From: Corynebacterium mucifaciens | GTDB taxonomy: Bacteria > Actinomycetota > Actinomycetes > Mycobacteriales > Mycobacteriaceae | DNA: 49,641 nt | NCBI RefSeq assembly: GCF_012396315.1 | Contig: NZ_JAAXPF010000012.1 | Location: 1 to 49,641 of the forward strand | Direction: 5' to 3' | Part shown: in pieces, positions 33,465 to 41,449 of the stretch | Layout: every line of letters starts with the position of its first letter | How positions within the stretch are numbered: the stretch's first letter is position 1 | The notes under the pieces: generated by a model | What the model saw: only the letters and a program-made list of their open reading frames with translations | Told to the model about the DNA's origin: nothing | Database searches by the model: none | Translations under genes and position numbers: made by a program

Positions 33465-34075
33465 GGTGCTGTTGCAAAGTTGGGCTAGGGTCGAAAAGCC
33501 CAACCTCAAGACATTAGTTGTCCTTGCTCCGGGGTGCTTAAGCTGTCTCGAATATCCGGCTGACGATCACCGCGTTTGGGTTCGGGTGCCCGTAGGCAAA
33601 CATCGTGCCCTGGCCTTTCCGTAATGAATGCATCGCTTCCATCCCTTTCAACGTCCGGTAGGCAGACGTCCGATTTTTGAACGCCCCCTTCGGTCCCAGG
33701 ATTCGTTTCAACCGGCCATGATCTCCCTCGAGAACGTTGTTCAGGTATTTCACCTGACGGTGCTCCACCGTCTGAGGGCAGATTCCCTCCGCCTTCAGCT
33801 CGGAGATCGCCTTGGCCAGGGAGGGTGCCTTATCTGTATTAATTACCCGCGGGGACCCGGCTGTCGTAGTCGATCGCAGGGTCTTGGCCAGGAAACGCTT
33901 GGCCGCAGCCACATTCCGTTTTGGTGAGAGGTAGAAGTCTAAGGTCTGCCCACCGGCGGTAATAGCCCGGTAGAGATAGCACCACGTGCCGCCGACCCGA
34001 ATATAGGTCTCATCCACCCGCCAGGACCGGGCCTGCCAGTCGGGTACCTGCCGGTACCACCGAGTGTGCTTATCC
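33465..34075 (-). mobile_element. Truncated IS6-family element
   Basis: The left terminus at 33465 has the same GGTGCTGTTGCAAAGTTGGGC end. From 33545 to 34075 the sequence appears identical to 30554-31084 of the complete copy (531 bp). The next 80 bases at the left end differ completely between the copies. The element stops abruptly at 34075 inside the transposase gene, where the nuclease fragment begins. Confidence 0.85.
33538..34075 (-). pseudogene. IS6 transposase, N-terminal part deleted
   Basis: It keeps about 178 C-terminal codons, including all three catalytic positions (DETYIRVGG, NTDKAPS, EGDHGRLKR), with the same protein sequence as the intact copy. The N-terminal DNA-binding region is missing, so it should be inactive. 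Its stop codon is TAA instead of TGA, because the sequence past the last codons derives from a different left end. Confidence 0.85.
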
Positions 34076-34380
34076 TTGTTAGCGATAAAAAAGCAGACAT
34101 TGTGATCGGTCTAGGCGACGGGCGCTTTATGGCACTTGAATGTAAAGTCTCCAATTCGGCCACCAACAGTTATAAACGCCTAAACGCCGAAGCTGCCCAA
34201 AAAGCAGTGCGCTGGGTTAAAGACTTCGGTGAGGTCGGGATTGTGCCGGCAGCCGTTTTATCCGGCGTATTCAACACCCGAAATCTCAAAAGCGCACAGA
34301 ATGATCAACTCACAATTTTTTGGGCCCACTCTCTTGATGAGTTAACCAACTTCATCAACTTAACCACTGCTCGAAGGTAA
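34076..34380 (+). pseudogene. C-terminal part of a XamI-like type II restriction endonuclease
   Basis: About 100 residues remain. They contain a PD-(D/E)xK core: KKADIVIGLGDGRFMALECK, with Asp, Glu and Lys in place, then VSNSATNSYKRLNAEAAQKA, PAAVLSGVFNTRNL and LTIFWAHSLDEL. The order and spacing match the C-terminal half of XamI-family endonucleases. The upstream half was removed at the IS edge (34075). A GTG within the IS could start a 104-residue product, but the N-terminal part of the enzyme is lost. Confidence 0.65.
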
Positions 34381-34521
34381 ACCCGCAAAAATCCGGATGT
34401 CATGAGGGGGTAGCAACCCATCCATCTAAATCCTGCTTCATACAAGAGCCTCAAAACGAAATACTACACTGCCCAAAGAGGGGCAGGGGAACCGTATATT
34501 GCTTATGGTGTGAGACCCCTG

Positions 34522-35633
34522 TTAGCCAGGAAGATCCCCTGACTCCTTTAAGGCGGAGACATGCCGTGCGACGGTGGCTCTGGACAAGCCTGTCTCCGAT
34601 TGAATTTCAGTCCACGTAGGCAGCCTATCCATTTCCACCCAAAATGCAGTGATAAATAAGCCGACCCGCTGCCGGTTGCTGATCCCTTGCGCCTTCTTTT
34701 TGCGGTGTGTCTTTTTCAATGTGGCCCGACGGCCCTGGGCATATTCCCCTTGGGGGTCTGTTTCCCACCGCTGTGCGGCTTTTTTACCGCCTCTGCGGCC
34801 CATGGTGGCCAGGGCCTTGCGCTGGCTTGTGGTGGCGTAGCGGGCGGTCGGTGTGCCGTAGGAATCGGTCTTGCCCTGGGTGACGTAGCCGCGCACACGC
34901 CTCGCCATGGTCTGACGATCGCGCACCGGCGGCATCTCCGCTGCCCTACCGTCAGCACCTTCGCGCTGGGCGATGTTGTAGGCACGCTCGTAGGCGTCGA
35001 TGATCGCTGCATCGGTCATCCGCTCCCCCGCTGCGCGCAGGCGGTGGGCGGTCTTCAACGCGTGACGAAACGCCGTTTCGTCGCGGGCAGCGCGTCCCGG
35101 GTTAATCCAGCGCACCAAGACCCCGTCGATGAGATCCGGGTTGTAGCGATCTGTTTCTTCACCCATCTCGACTTCGATCTCATCGGCGATCGCGCGGAAG
35201 GCCTGGGCCCGCTCGCGGCGTGCCTTGACCGTCTCGATGAGCTCGCGCCCACTGGAGAACTCCTGGTGGGGCGAGACGTGCTGGGGCTCGTCGGCCACCT
35301 CGCGCACCTCCCTGATGAAGTCGGACAACCGGGCAATACGGTGATGCTGCCGGTACCAGATATAGCGATCCGGGCTGTCGCCCGTGTAGAAGGGGCTGCG
35401 GCTGAACCTGTGGGCGAAGTTCGGGTCGTGGTCCAGCAACCCGCCCAGGGTCCGGCTGGTCGCCGCCAGAAGCACCATATTGGGGGACTTACCCGACTCG
35501 TCGGCGTAGACGGGGTCGATCAGCCACATGCACTGCGCTTTGCCGTTTAAGCGGTTGATGCCCACCCAGGCCGGCCCGAGACTGCGGGTGACGAGCTGGA
35601 GGAGTTTGCCCCGTAACTCCTCGGCCAGGTTGA
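34522..35633 (-). pseudogene. 5'-truncated plasmid replication initiator (replicase/PriCT type)
   Basis: The frame is open from about 35633 and has a GTG at 35565, so at least 347 residues could be made. The replicase core is seen as GINRLNGKAQCMWLIDPVYA, then LLDHDPNFAHRFSRSPFYTG and WYRQHHRIARLSDFIREVR. A basic linker and a C-terminal helix-turn-helix (WTEIQSETGLSRATVARHVS) follow. It is not the same protein as the repA at 31.3 kb, so a second plasmid type contributed to the island. The N-terminal portion is missing at the junction with the right direct repeat. No iterons or partner gene are seen. Confidence 0.7.
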
Positions 35634-35636
35634 TGG

Positions 35637-35822
35637 GTGGCCTCCCTGACTGCCGGGCTGGGGATACCGGTTGCGGAGATGATAGAGATCAGCGAGCACG
35701 GTGTGGAGCGGGGCGCGGCGGTAGAGGACACCGTCGCGATTCGGGCGATGCGCGACTTCTTGGCGGATCCCCAAGGCATTGCGGAGTACATGGTGGACTG
35801 GGCGGAAGGGGAGCTGGCGTAG
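35637..35822 (+). pseudogene. C-terminal remnant of a third ATPase paralogue
   Basis: About 55 codons (ISEHGVERGAAVEDTVAIRA, then MRDFLADPQGIAEYMVDW) match the end of the ATPase at 25162-25836 at roughly 75-80% of residues. All motor motifs are gone. Together with the following 34 bases this forms the right direct repeat of the island. Confidence 0.8.
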
Positions 35823-35856
35823 CATTCGAACATCCGTGTCGGGGTGGTGGTATACG
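35655..35856 (+). repeat. Right 202-bp direct repeat flanking the island, including the recQ -10
   Basis: It aligns without gaps with 25669-25870. It ends at TATACG, which is part of the TACGGT -10 hexamer (35853-35858) placed 7 bases before the recQ-like ATG. The left copy is followed by ACTGG instead, so it lacks the functional hexamer. Confidence 0.8.
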
Positions 35857-35865
35857 GTGTGCGCC

Positions 35866-37926
35866 ATGACAGCGACACGCGAACACGCGGACGAACTTCT
35901 CAAAGGCATCGCAGGGCCGGAGGCCACCCTGCGCGACGACCAGTGGACGACGATCGATTCCCTGGTCAACCAGCGCAAACGCATGCTCGTGGTGCAGCGC
36001 ACTGGGTGGGGGAAATCGGCGGTGTACTTCATTGCTGCGAAGCTGCTGCGCCAGGCGGGGGAGGGGCCGTCGATCATCGTCTCGCCGCTGCTCGCGCTCA
36101 TGCGCAACCAAGTTGAGGCGGCCGCCCGCGCAGGGATCCGCGCCGCCACGATCAACTCGGCGAACATGACGCAGTGGGAGGAGATCCAGGCGCACATCGG
36201 CGAGCTGGACCTGTTGCTGATCAGCCCCGAGCGCCTCAACGCGCCGGACTTCCGCGAGGACGTGCTGCCGCAGCTTGCGCAATCCATCGGCATGCTCGTC
36301 GTGGACGAGGCACACTGCATCTCCGACTGGGGGCACGATTTCAGGCCGGATTACCGCCGCATTGCCCTGCTTATCGACGACCTCCGGTCACACACCCCCG
36401 TCCTCGCCACCACCGCAACGGCGAACGACCGCGTGGTGGCGGACGTGGTCGCACAGCTAGGCGACGGAACCGGTGTGCTGCGCGGCGGGCTGGACCGAGA
36501 ATCCCTGTCGCTGAACGTCGTGCAGCTCAAAGACCCGACGCAGCGCGCCGCCTGGATCGCCCAGTACCTGTCGCAGGTCGAAGGGTCTGGCATCATCTAC
36601 TGCCTCACCGTGTCCGCCGCGCACGACCTGGCTGAAGCGCTCGAGACGGCCGGATGGAACGTCGCGGCGTACACAGGCCGCACGGAGGCGGAGGAACGAG
36701 AGCGCCTCGAACAGGCACTGATCCACAACGAGCTGAAAGCGCTTGTGGCTACCTCCGCGCTCGGCATGGGTTTTGACAAGCCGGACCTCGGCTTCGTCGT
36801 GCACATGGGTGCACCGAGCTCACCGGTGAGCTACTACCAGCAGATCGGCCGCGCCGGGCGCGCCACTGACCACGCCGAGGTGGTGCTTCTGCCCGGGCCG
36901 GAGGATGAGCGCGTGTGGGAGTACTTCGCGTCCGTGTCTATGCCGGAGGAGCCGGTGGTGCAGCAATTGCTGGTTGCGCTGGGGGACGACCCGGTGTCCA
37001 CACCGAAATTGGAGAACGCCGTTGATCTGTCGCGCACGCGCATCGACCAAGCCCTGAAGGTCCTTGACGTGGACGGCGCGGTCACACGCGTCAAGGGCGG
37101 CTGGGTCTCCACGGGTTCCCCGTGGGCATACGACCATGAGCGTTACGACGGCCTGGCCAGCGCCCGCGAGCGCGAACAAAACCTCATGTTGGCGTACGAG
37201 ACCACGGATACATGCCGCATGATGTTTCTCCGCCGCGAGCTGGACGACCCGACCATCGGGGAAGGGGAGCGCTGCGGGCGGTGCGACAACTGCACCGGCA
37301 ACCATCTGTCCGCGGATGTGGACCCGGCGCTGGTTGAGCGCATCGACGCCCGCTTGCAAGCCCCGGGCGTGCCGCTGTCTCAGCGCAAGATGTGGCCGAC
37401 AGGCTCCGCACGCCGCGGCAAGATCAAGGGCGTGGCCGCCGGGAAGGCGCTGGGCCGGCTTAACGACGTCGCCCGCGGGCCCGCGCTGGCGGCCCTGTTA
37501 CGCGACAGCGCCTACCGCCCCGCCGAGAACTGGCGGGACGACCAGTGGCTGACCCGCTTCGTTGCTGTGTTGGCGGACTGGGAATGGAGCCAGCGCCCCG
37601 CCACAGTCGTGGCGCTGGGTACGGCCGATCCCGCCCGGTCGGAGATGGTCGCCGCCACCGCCGAGGCGTTGGCGAGCGTGGGACAGATGGCTTTCGGCGG
37701 GGTGGTGCGGGCCGGCGAGGCGGAGGTGGAGGCCCGCAATTCCGCGTTTCGAGTCAATGCGCTCGACCGGTACTTCGACTACTCAGGGCTTGCCGTGGAC
37801 GCCGGGCCGGTCTTGCTGCTCACCGGGGAGGTGGACTCCGGCTGGTCGGTGACCGTCGCCGCCGCGGACATAGCCGAACGCTTCGGCGTTGAGGTGCTCC
37901 CGCTGGCCTTCGCCTCACGCGCGTAG
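35866..37926 (+). CDS. recQ: RecQ-like ATP-dependent DNA helicase
   Basis: This 686-residue SF2 helicase has Walker A RTGWGKSAVYF near residue 45, motif II VVDEAHCISDWGHDFRPDY, motif V/VI ATSALGMGFDKPDLGFVVH and QQIGRAGRA, and a zinc-binding segment with CRMMFLRRELDD and CGRCDNC. The C-terminal 150 residues differ from E. coli RecQ and look like a phosphoribosyltransferase-type domain (VLLLTGEVDSGWSVTVAA) seen in actinobacterial RecQ-like proteins (inference). The ATG is 7 bases after TACGGT, so it is leaderless. Confidence 0.85.
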   Translation: MTATREHADELLKGIAGPEATLRDDQWTTIDSLVNQRKRMLVVQRTGWGKSAVYFIAAKLLRQAGEGPSIIVSPLLALMRNQVEAAARAGIRAATINSANMTQWEEIQAHIGELDLLLISPERLNAPDFREDVLPQLAQSIGMLVVDEAHCISDWGHDFRPDYRRIALLIDDLRSHTPVLATTATANDRVVADVVAQLGDGTGVLRGGLDRESLSLNVVQLKDPTQRAAWIAQYLSQVEGSGIIYCLTVSAAHDLAEALETAGWNVAAYTGRTEAEERERLEQALIHNELKALVATSALGMGFDKPDLGFVVHMGAPSSPVSYYQQIGRAGRATDHAEVVLLPGPEDERVWEYFASVSMPEEPVVQQLLVALGDDPVSTPKLENAVDLSRTRIDQALKVLDVDGAVTRVKGGWVSTGSPWAYDHERYDGLASAREREQNLMLAYETTDTCRMMFLRRELDDPTIGEGERCGRCDNCTGNHLSADVDPALVERIDARLQAPGVPLSQRKMWPTGSARRGKIKGVAAGKALGRLNDVARGPALAALLRDSAYRPAENWRDDQWLTRFVAVLADWEWSQRPATVVALGTADPARSEMVAATAEALASVGQMAFGGVVRAGEAEVEARNSAFRVNALDRYFDYSGLAVDAGPVLLLTGEVDSGWSVTVAAADIAERFGVEVLPLAFASRA

Positions 37927-37948
37927 CGGCACGGCGCTTGAGCAGGGG

Positions 37949-38219
37949 TGTGGATAAGTGTGGGAAGAGAATCCCTGGTGAGAGCGCCAGCTGTCCACTG
38001 GAGTGAGCAAAGGCCGGTTGTCAAACACCGTGGTCAGCGGGTTTATCCACCGGTGCAGATGGAAGATGGAAGAAGGAAAATATATGCGTTCAGCTGGGCA
38101 TTTGGGATAACCCGCCGATGATGTGACCGCTGATTCCACACAAATTCCACACCCCAGGGCGCGGGCTTGTGGACAACTCGCCCACACATTCTGGTGTTGT
38201 CCACACCCCCTGTGGATAA
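37949..38219. promoter_or_regulatory. Cluster of DnaA boxes upstream of dnaB
   Basis: The 350-base spacer 37927-38276 has no gene. It contains TGTGGATAA at 37949-37957 and 38211-38219, TGTGGACAA at 38168-38176, TTGTCCACA at 38197-38205 and the near match TTATCCACC at 38043-38051. These equal the DnaA consensus TTRTCCACA on either strand. Three boxes lie within 52 bases. An AT-rich stretch (38074-38088) lies between the groups. This could be DnaA control of dnaB or a DnaA-titrating site. Confidence 0.7.
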
Positions 38220-38276
38220 CTCGATTAGCGGTTTGCACCGCGGGGTAGTGTCATACACACATCGAAAGGGGAGAAC

Positions 38277-39791
38277 ATGGGCGCAAACGACAGTTTCGCG
38301 GATTACGTGCCGCCGCCGGAGCCGGCCGCGGACTACGGGGATTTCAGTGATTCCGACTTTGAAGCGTTCCGGGGCAACGGCGGCGGCTCCACGCGCCGGG
38401 AGCCCGGAGGCGGCGGCCGGGGCGGGAACAAGTACTCCAACTTCAACCGCGGCAGCGACGAGCTGCAGGAGTACCGCACTCCGCCGCACGACGAGCTCGC
38501 CGAGCGGTCCGTTATCGGCGCCATGCTGCTCAACCCGGACGTCATCTTGGACGTGGCGGAGGGGCTGCGCCCGGACGACTTCTACTTTCCCGCGCACCAG
38601 CTGATCTACCAGGCCATCTTGGACCTGTTCGCGCAGGGCAGCAACGTTGACGTGCTCATTGTCTCCGGCCGTTTGGACCGTCTCAACGCGCTCGAGCGCA
38701 TCGGCGGCGCGCCCTACCTGCACACCCTGATCTCGGAGGTGCCCACCGCGGCCAATGCGCGCTACTACGCCGAGATCGTGGAGGAGAAGTCCATCCTGCG
38801 CCAGCTGGTCAACGCCGGCACGCAGGTGGTGCAGCTCGGCTACGAGGGCGAAGAGGGCATGGAGGTCGACGCGATCGTCGACCGCGCTCAGCAGAAAGTC
38901 TTCGCCGTTACGCGTAACCAGACGGGCGAGGACTACCGCCCGCTGTCCGACCTGCTCAAACCCACCATCGACGAGCTGACGATGATCGCCTCCGGCGGTG
39001 CTCTGGAAGCAGGCGTGCCCACCGGGTTCATCGACTTAGACAAGCTCACCAACGGCCTGCACGCAGGGCAGATGATCATCGTCGCGGCGCGTCCCGGCGT
39101 GGGTAAGTCCACACTGGCGCTGGACTTCATGCGTTCGTGCTCCATCCACCAGGGGAAGACCTCCGTCATCTTCTCGCTGGAGATGAGCGCATCCGAGATC
39201 ATCATGCGCATGCTCTCCGCCGAGACGGAGATCAAGCTGTCCGCGATGCGCTCGGGCCAGATGGAGGAGCGCGACTGGGAAAAGCTCACTCAGCGCCTCA
39301 CCGAAATCCAGGACGCCCCGCTGTTCATCGACGACTCGCCCAACCTCACCATGATGGAGATCCGCTCCAAGGCCCGCCGCTTGAAGCAGCAGCACGGCCT
39401 CGACCTCGTGGTGGTGGACTACCTCCAGCTGATGAGCTCCGGCAAGAGGGTCGAATCCCGCCAGCAAGAAGTCTCGGAATTCTCCCGCCACCTGAAGCTG
39501 CTGGCCAAAGAGCTCGAGGTCCCGGTCATCGCGATCTCCCAGCTTAACCGTGGCCCGGAGGCGCGCACGGACAAGCGCCCGCAGCTAGCCGACCTACGCG
39601 AATCAGGCTCTCTCGAGCAGGACGCCGACATGGTGTTCCTGCTCTACCGCCCGGACTCCCAGGACCGCGACGACGAACGAGCCGGCGAAGCCGACATTAT
39701 CGTGGCGAAGCACCGTGGCGGCCCCATCGACACCATCCCGGTGGCGCACCAGCTGCACTACTCCCGCTTCGTCAACATGGCCCACGGCTAG
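38277..39791 (+). CDS. dnaB: Replicative DNA helicase DnaB
   Basis: This 504-residue protein has a Gly/Arg-rich N-terminal extension of about 65 residues typical of actinobacteria, the DnaB N-domain (PPHDELAERSVIGAMLLNPD) and the RecA-like motor with Walker A ARPGVGKSTLALDF, ETEIKLSAMRSGQM, VVVDYLQLMSSGKR and ISQLNRGPEAR. No intein is present. The ATG follows AAAGGGGAG. It is separated from rpsF-ssb-rplI by the island and recQ. Confidence 0.95.
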   Translation: MGANDSFADYVPPPEPAADYGDFSDSDFEAFRGNGGGSTRREPGGGGRGGNKYSNFNRGSDELQEYRTPPHDELAERSVIGAMLLNPDVILDVAEGLRPDDFYFPAHQLIYQAILDLFAQGSNVDVLIVSGRLDRLNALERIGGAPYLHTLISEVPTAANARYYAEIVEEKSILRQLVNAGTQVVQLGYEGEEGMEVDAIVDRAQQKVFAVTRNQTGEDYRPLSDLLKPTIDELTMIASGGALEAGVPTGFIDLDKLTNGLHAGQMIIVAARPGVGKSTLALDFMRSCSIHQGKTSVIFSLEMSASEIIMRMLSAETEIKLSAMRSGQMEERDWEKLTQRLTEIQDAPLFIDDSPNLTMMEIRSKARRLKQQHGLDLVVVDYLQLMSSGKRVESRQQEVSEFSRHLKLLAKELEVPVIAISQLNRGPEARTDKRPQLADLRESGSLEQDADMVFLLYRPDSQDRDDERAGEADIIVAKHRGGPIDTIPVAHQLHYSRFVNMAHG

Positions 39792-39899
39792 CTTTGCTTG
39801 CCCTTTGCTCAGTTAGGCATGGCTTTCCAACGGTGACACGCTGCGAAAACGGGTTTATGATCCAACATCACAACCCGAAAAGCAGATTAGGAGAAAGCC

Positions 39900-40088
39900 A
39901 TGACCGTGCGTTCCATCAACGGCCCAGCCGCGTGCGCCAGCACGGTGGCGAAGCTCGACCCGAGCATCACCGTCGCTAAGACGGGGGAGAACACCCTCCT
40001 GCTCAACCTGCCGCGCAGCATCGAGGAGATTGATAAGGCGACGGCCGATACGTCTCTGAAGGCCCGTTTTTCGCGGCTGTTTGCTTAG
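39900..40088 (+). CDS. Small hypothetical protein
   Basis: This 62-residue protein has a good ribosome site (TTAGGAGAAAGCC before the ATG). The sequence (TVRSINGPAACASTVAKLDP, then KTGENTLLLNLPRSI) has no recognised family and no membrane helix. The strong start signal makes it likely to be real. Confidence 0.5.
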   Translation: MTVRSINGPAACASTVAKLDPSITVAKTGENTLLLNLPRSIEEIDKATADTSLKARFSRLFA

Positions 40089-40106
40089 CGACGGCGCGTT
40101 CCGTCG

Positions 40107-41420
40107 CTACCCAATCGCCACACCACGCTGCTCAGGCAGCGTGAACGCGGCTGCGCACGCTAGTGCAAAGGCGGCGGCGAACACGCCGAATACGGCGGTA
40201 GAGCCGCCGAACGCGAGGACGGGCGGAACGATCAGCGGCGCCAGGATGGAGCCGATACGGCCGAACGCCGCTCCCGCACCAGTGCCCGTGGCGCGGACTG
40301 AGGTGGGGTAAAGCTCAGGGCCGACGGCGTAGAGCGCGCCCCAGGCGCCGAGGTTGAAGAAGCTGAGCAGGCAGCCAGCCGCGATGATCTGCCACTCGGC
40401 GCTTGCCATACCGTAGGCGAAGGCGGATACGGCGGAACCCGCCAAAAACGCGGCGAGGGTGATGCGGCGGCCCCAGACCTCGATGAGCCACGCGGCGGCG
40501 AAGTACCCCGGCAGCTGGGCGAGGGTGATAATCAGCGTGAAGGTGAACGAGCGCACGAGCGAGAAACCCTGTTCCACCAGCAACGACGGGATCCAGATGA
40601 ACGCCCCGTAGTAGGACAGTGAAACGCAGAACCAGACTGTCCAGAAGGCGGCGGTGCGGGCCCGCAGATCTGGCCCCCAGATGCCGCCGCGGATAGTCTC
40701 CTCCCGCGGCGGCTGGCTGGTGTCGTATTCTGCAGGGTCGGTATCTGCTTCGAACGAGCGCACGATCCGCTCGGCTTCCTCGTGTCGGCCGGCTGATTCC
40801 AAGAAGCGCACAGATTCGGGCAGGCCCATGCGCACGTAGATGGCGTAGACCGCCGGCACCGCGCCGAGTGCGAAACCCCAACGCCAGCCGCTGTCATGCT
40901 GCGCGACTACGAAGGTGCCTATGACCGCGGCCATGATCCAGCCGACGGCCCAGAACGCCTCCAGCAGCACAACCATCCGCCCGCGGACTTTTCGCGGGGA
41001 GAACTCACTAACCAACGTGGAGGCCACGGGCAGCTCCGCGCCCAGGCCCAGCCCCACTAGGAAGCGGAACACCATGAGGGAAGCCACGGACCATGCGAGC
41101 GCGGACGCGCCGGTGGCGAGGCCGTAAAGCAAGAGCGTGGCCGCGAACACTTGGCGTCGTCCGATCTTGTCTGCCAAGAGACCGCCGAGCGAGGCGCCGA
41201 TGGCCATGCCGATAAAGCCCACCGAGGCGATCCACCCGGTGGTGGTTTTATCCAAGTCCCACTGCACGGCCAGGGCCGCCACGATGAAGGACACGAGGCC
41301 GATGTCCATGGCGTCGAGGGCCCAGCCGATGCCGGAGCCGACGAGGAGGCGCTTGTGCTTGCCGGTGACCGGGAGGCGGTCCAGGCGCTCGGTGCGGGTG
41401 AGCTGCTCAGCAGAGGTCAT
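40107..41420 (-). CDS. MFS transporter, metabolite:H+ symporter type
   Basis: This 437-residue protein has about 12 helices. It shows the sugar/metabolite porter signatures: DAMDIGLVSFIVAAL in helix 1, LLADKIGRRQVFAATLLLYG (motif A), RFLVGLGLGAELPVASTLVSEF with PRKVRGRMV, and PESVRFLES. The closest groups are the aromatic-acid and NiaP-like transporters; the substrate is unknown. TACACT (41428-41433) lies 7 bases before the ATG, so it is leaderless. Confidence 0.85.
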   Translation of the reverse strand: MTSAEQLTRTERLDRLPVTGKHKRLLVGSGIGWALDAMDIGLVSFIVAALAVQWDLDKTTTGWIASVGFIGMAIGASLGGLLADKIGRRQVFAATLLLYGLATGASALAWSVASLMVFRFLVGLGLGAELPVASTLVSEFSPRKVRGRMVVLLEAFWAVGWIMAAVIGTFVVAQHDSGWRWGFALGAVPAVYAIYVRMGLPESVRFLESAGRHEEAERIVRSFEADTDPAEYDTSQPPREETIRGGIWGPDLRARTAAFWTVWFCVSLSYYGAFIWIPSLLVEQGFSLVRSFTFTLIITLAQLPGYFAAAWLIEVWGRRITLAAFLAGSAVSAFAYGMASAEWQIIAAGCLLSFFNLGAWGALYAVGPELYPTSVRATGTGAGAAFGRIGSILAPLIVPPVLAFGGSTAVFGVFAAAFALACAAAFTLPEQRGVAIG

Positions 41421-41449
41421 GCCGGGGAGTGTAAAACGCGGGGCCCCAC

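Noticed and set aside
34469..34486. Terminator after the nuclease fragment (CTGCCC/GGGCAG)
   Set aside because: The stem is only six bases and no T-run follows on either strand.
37949..38219. Chromosomal origin oriC
   Set aside because: DnaA boxes are present, but dnaA, dnaN and rpmH are absent from the window, so I call it a DnaA-binding region near dnaB and not the origin.
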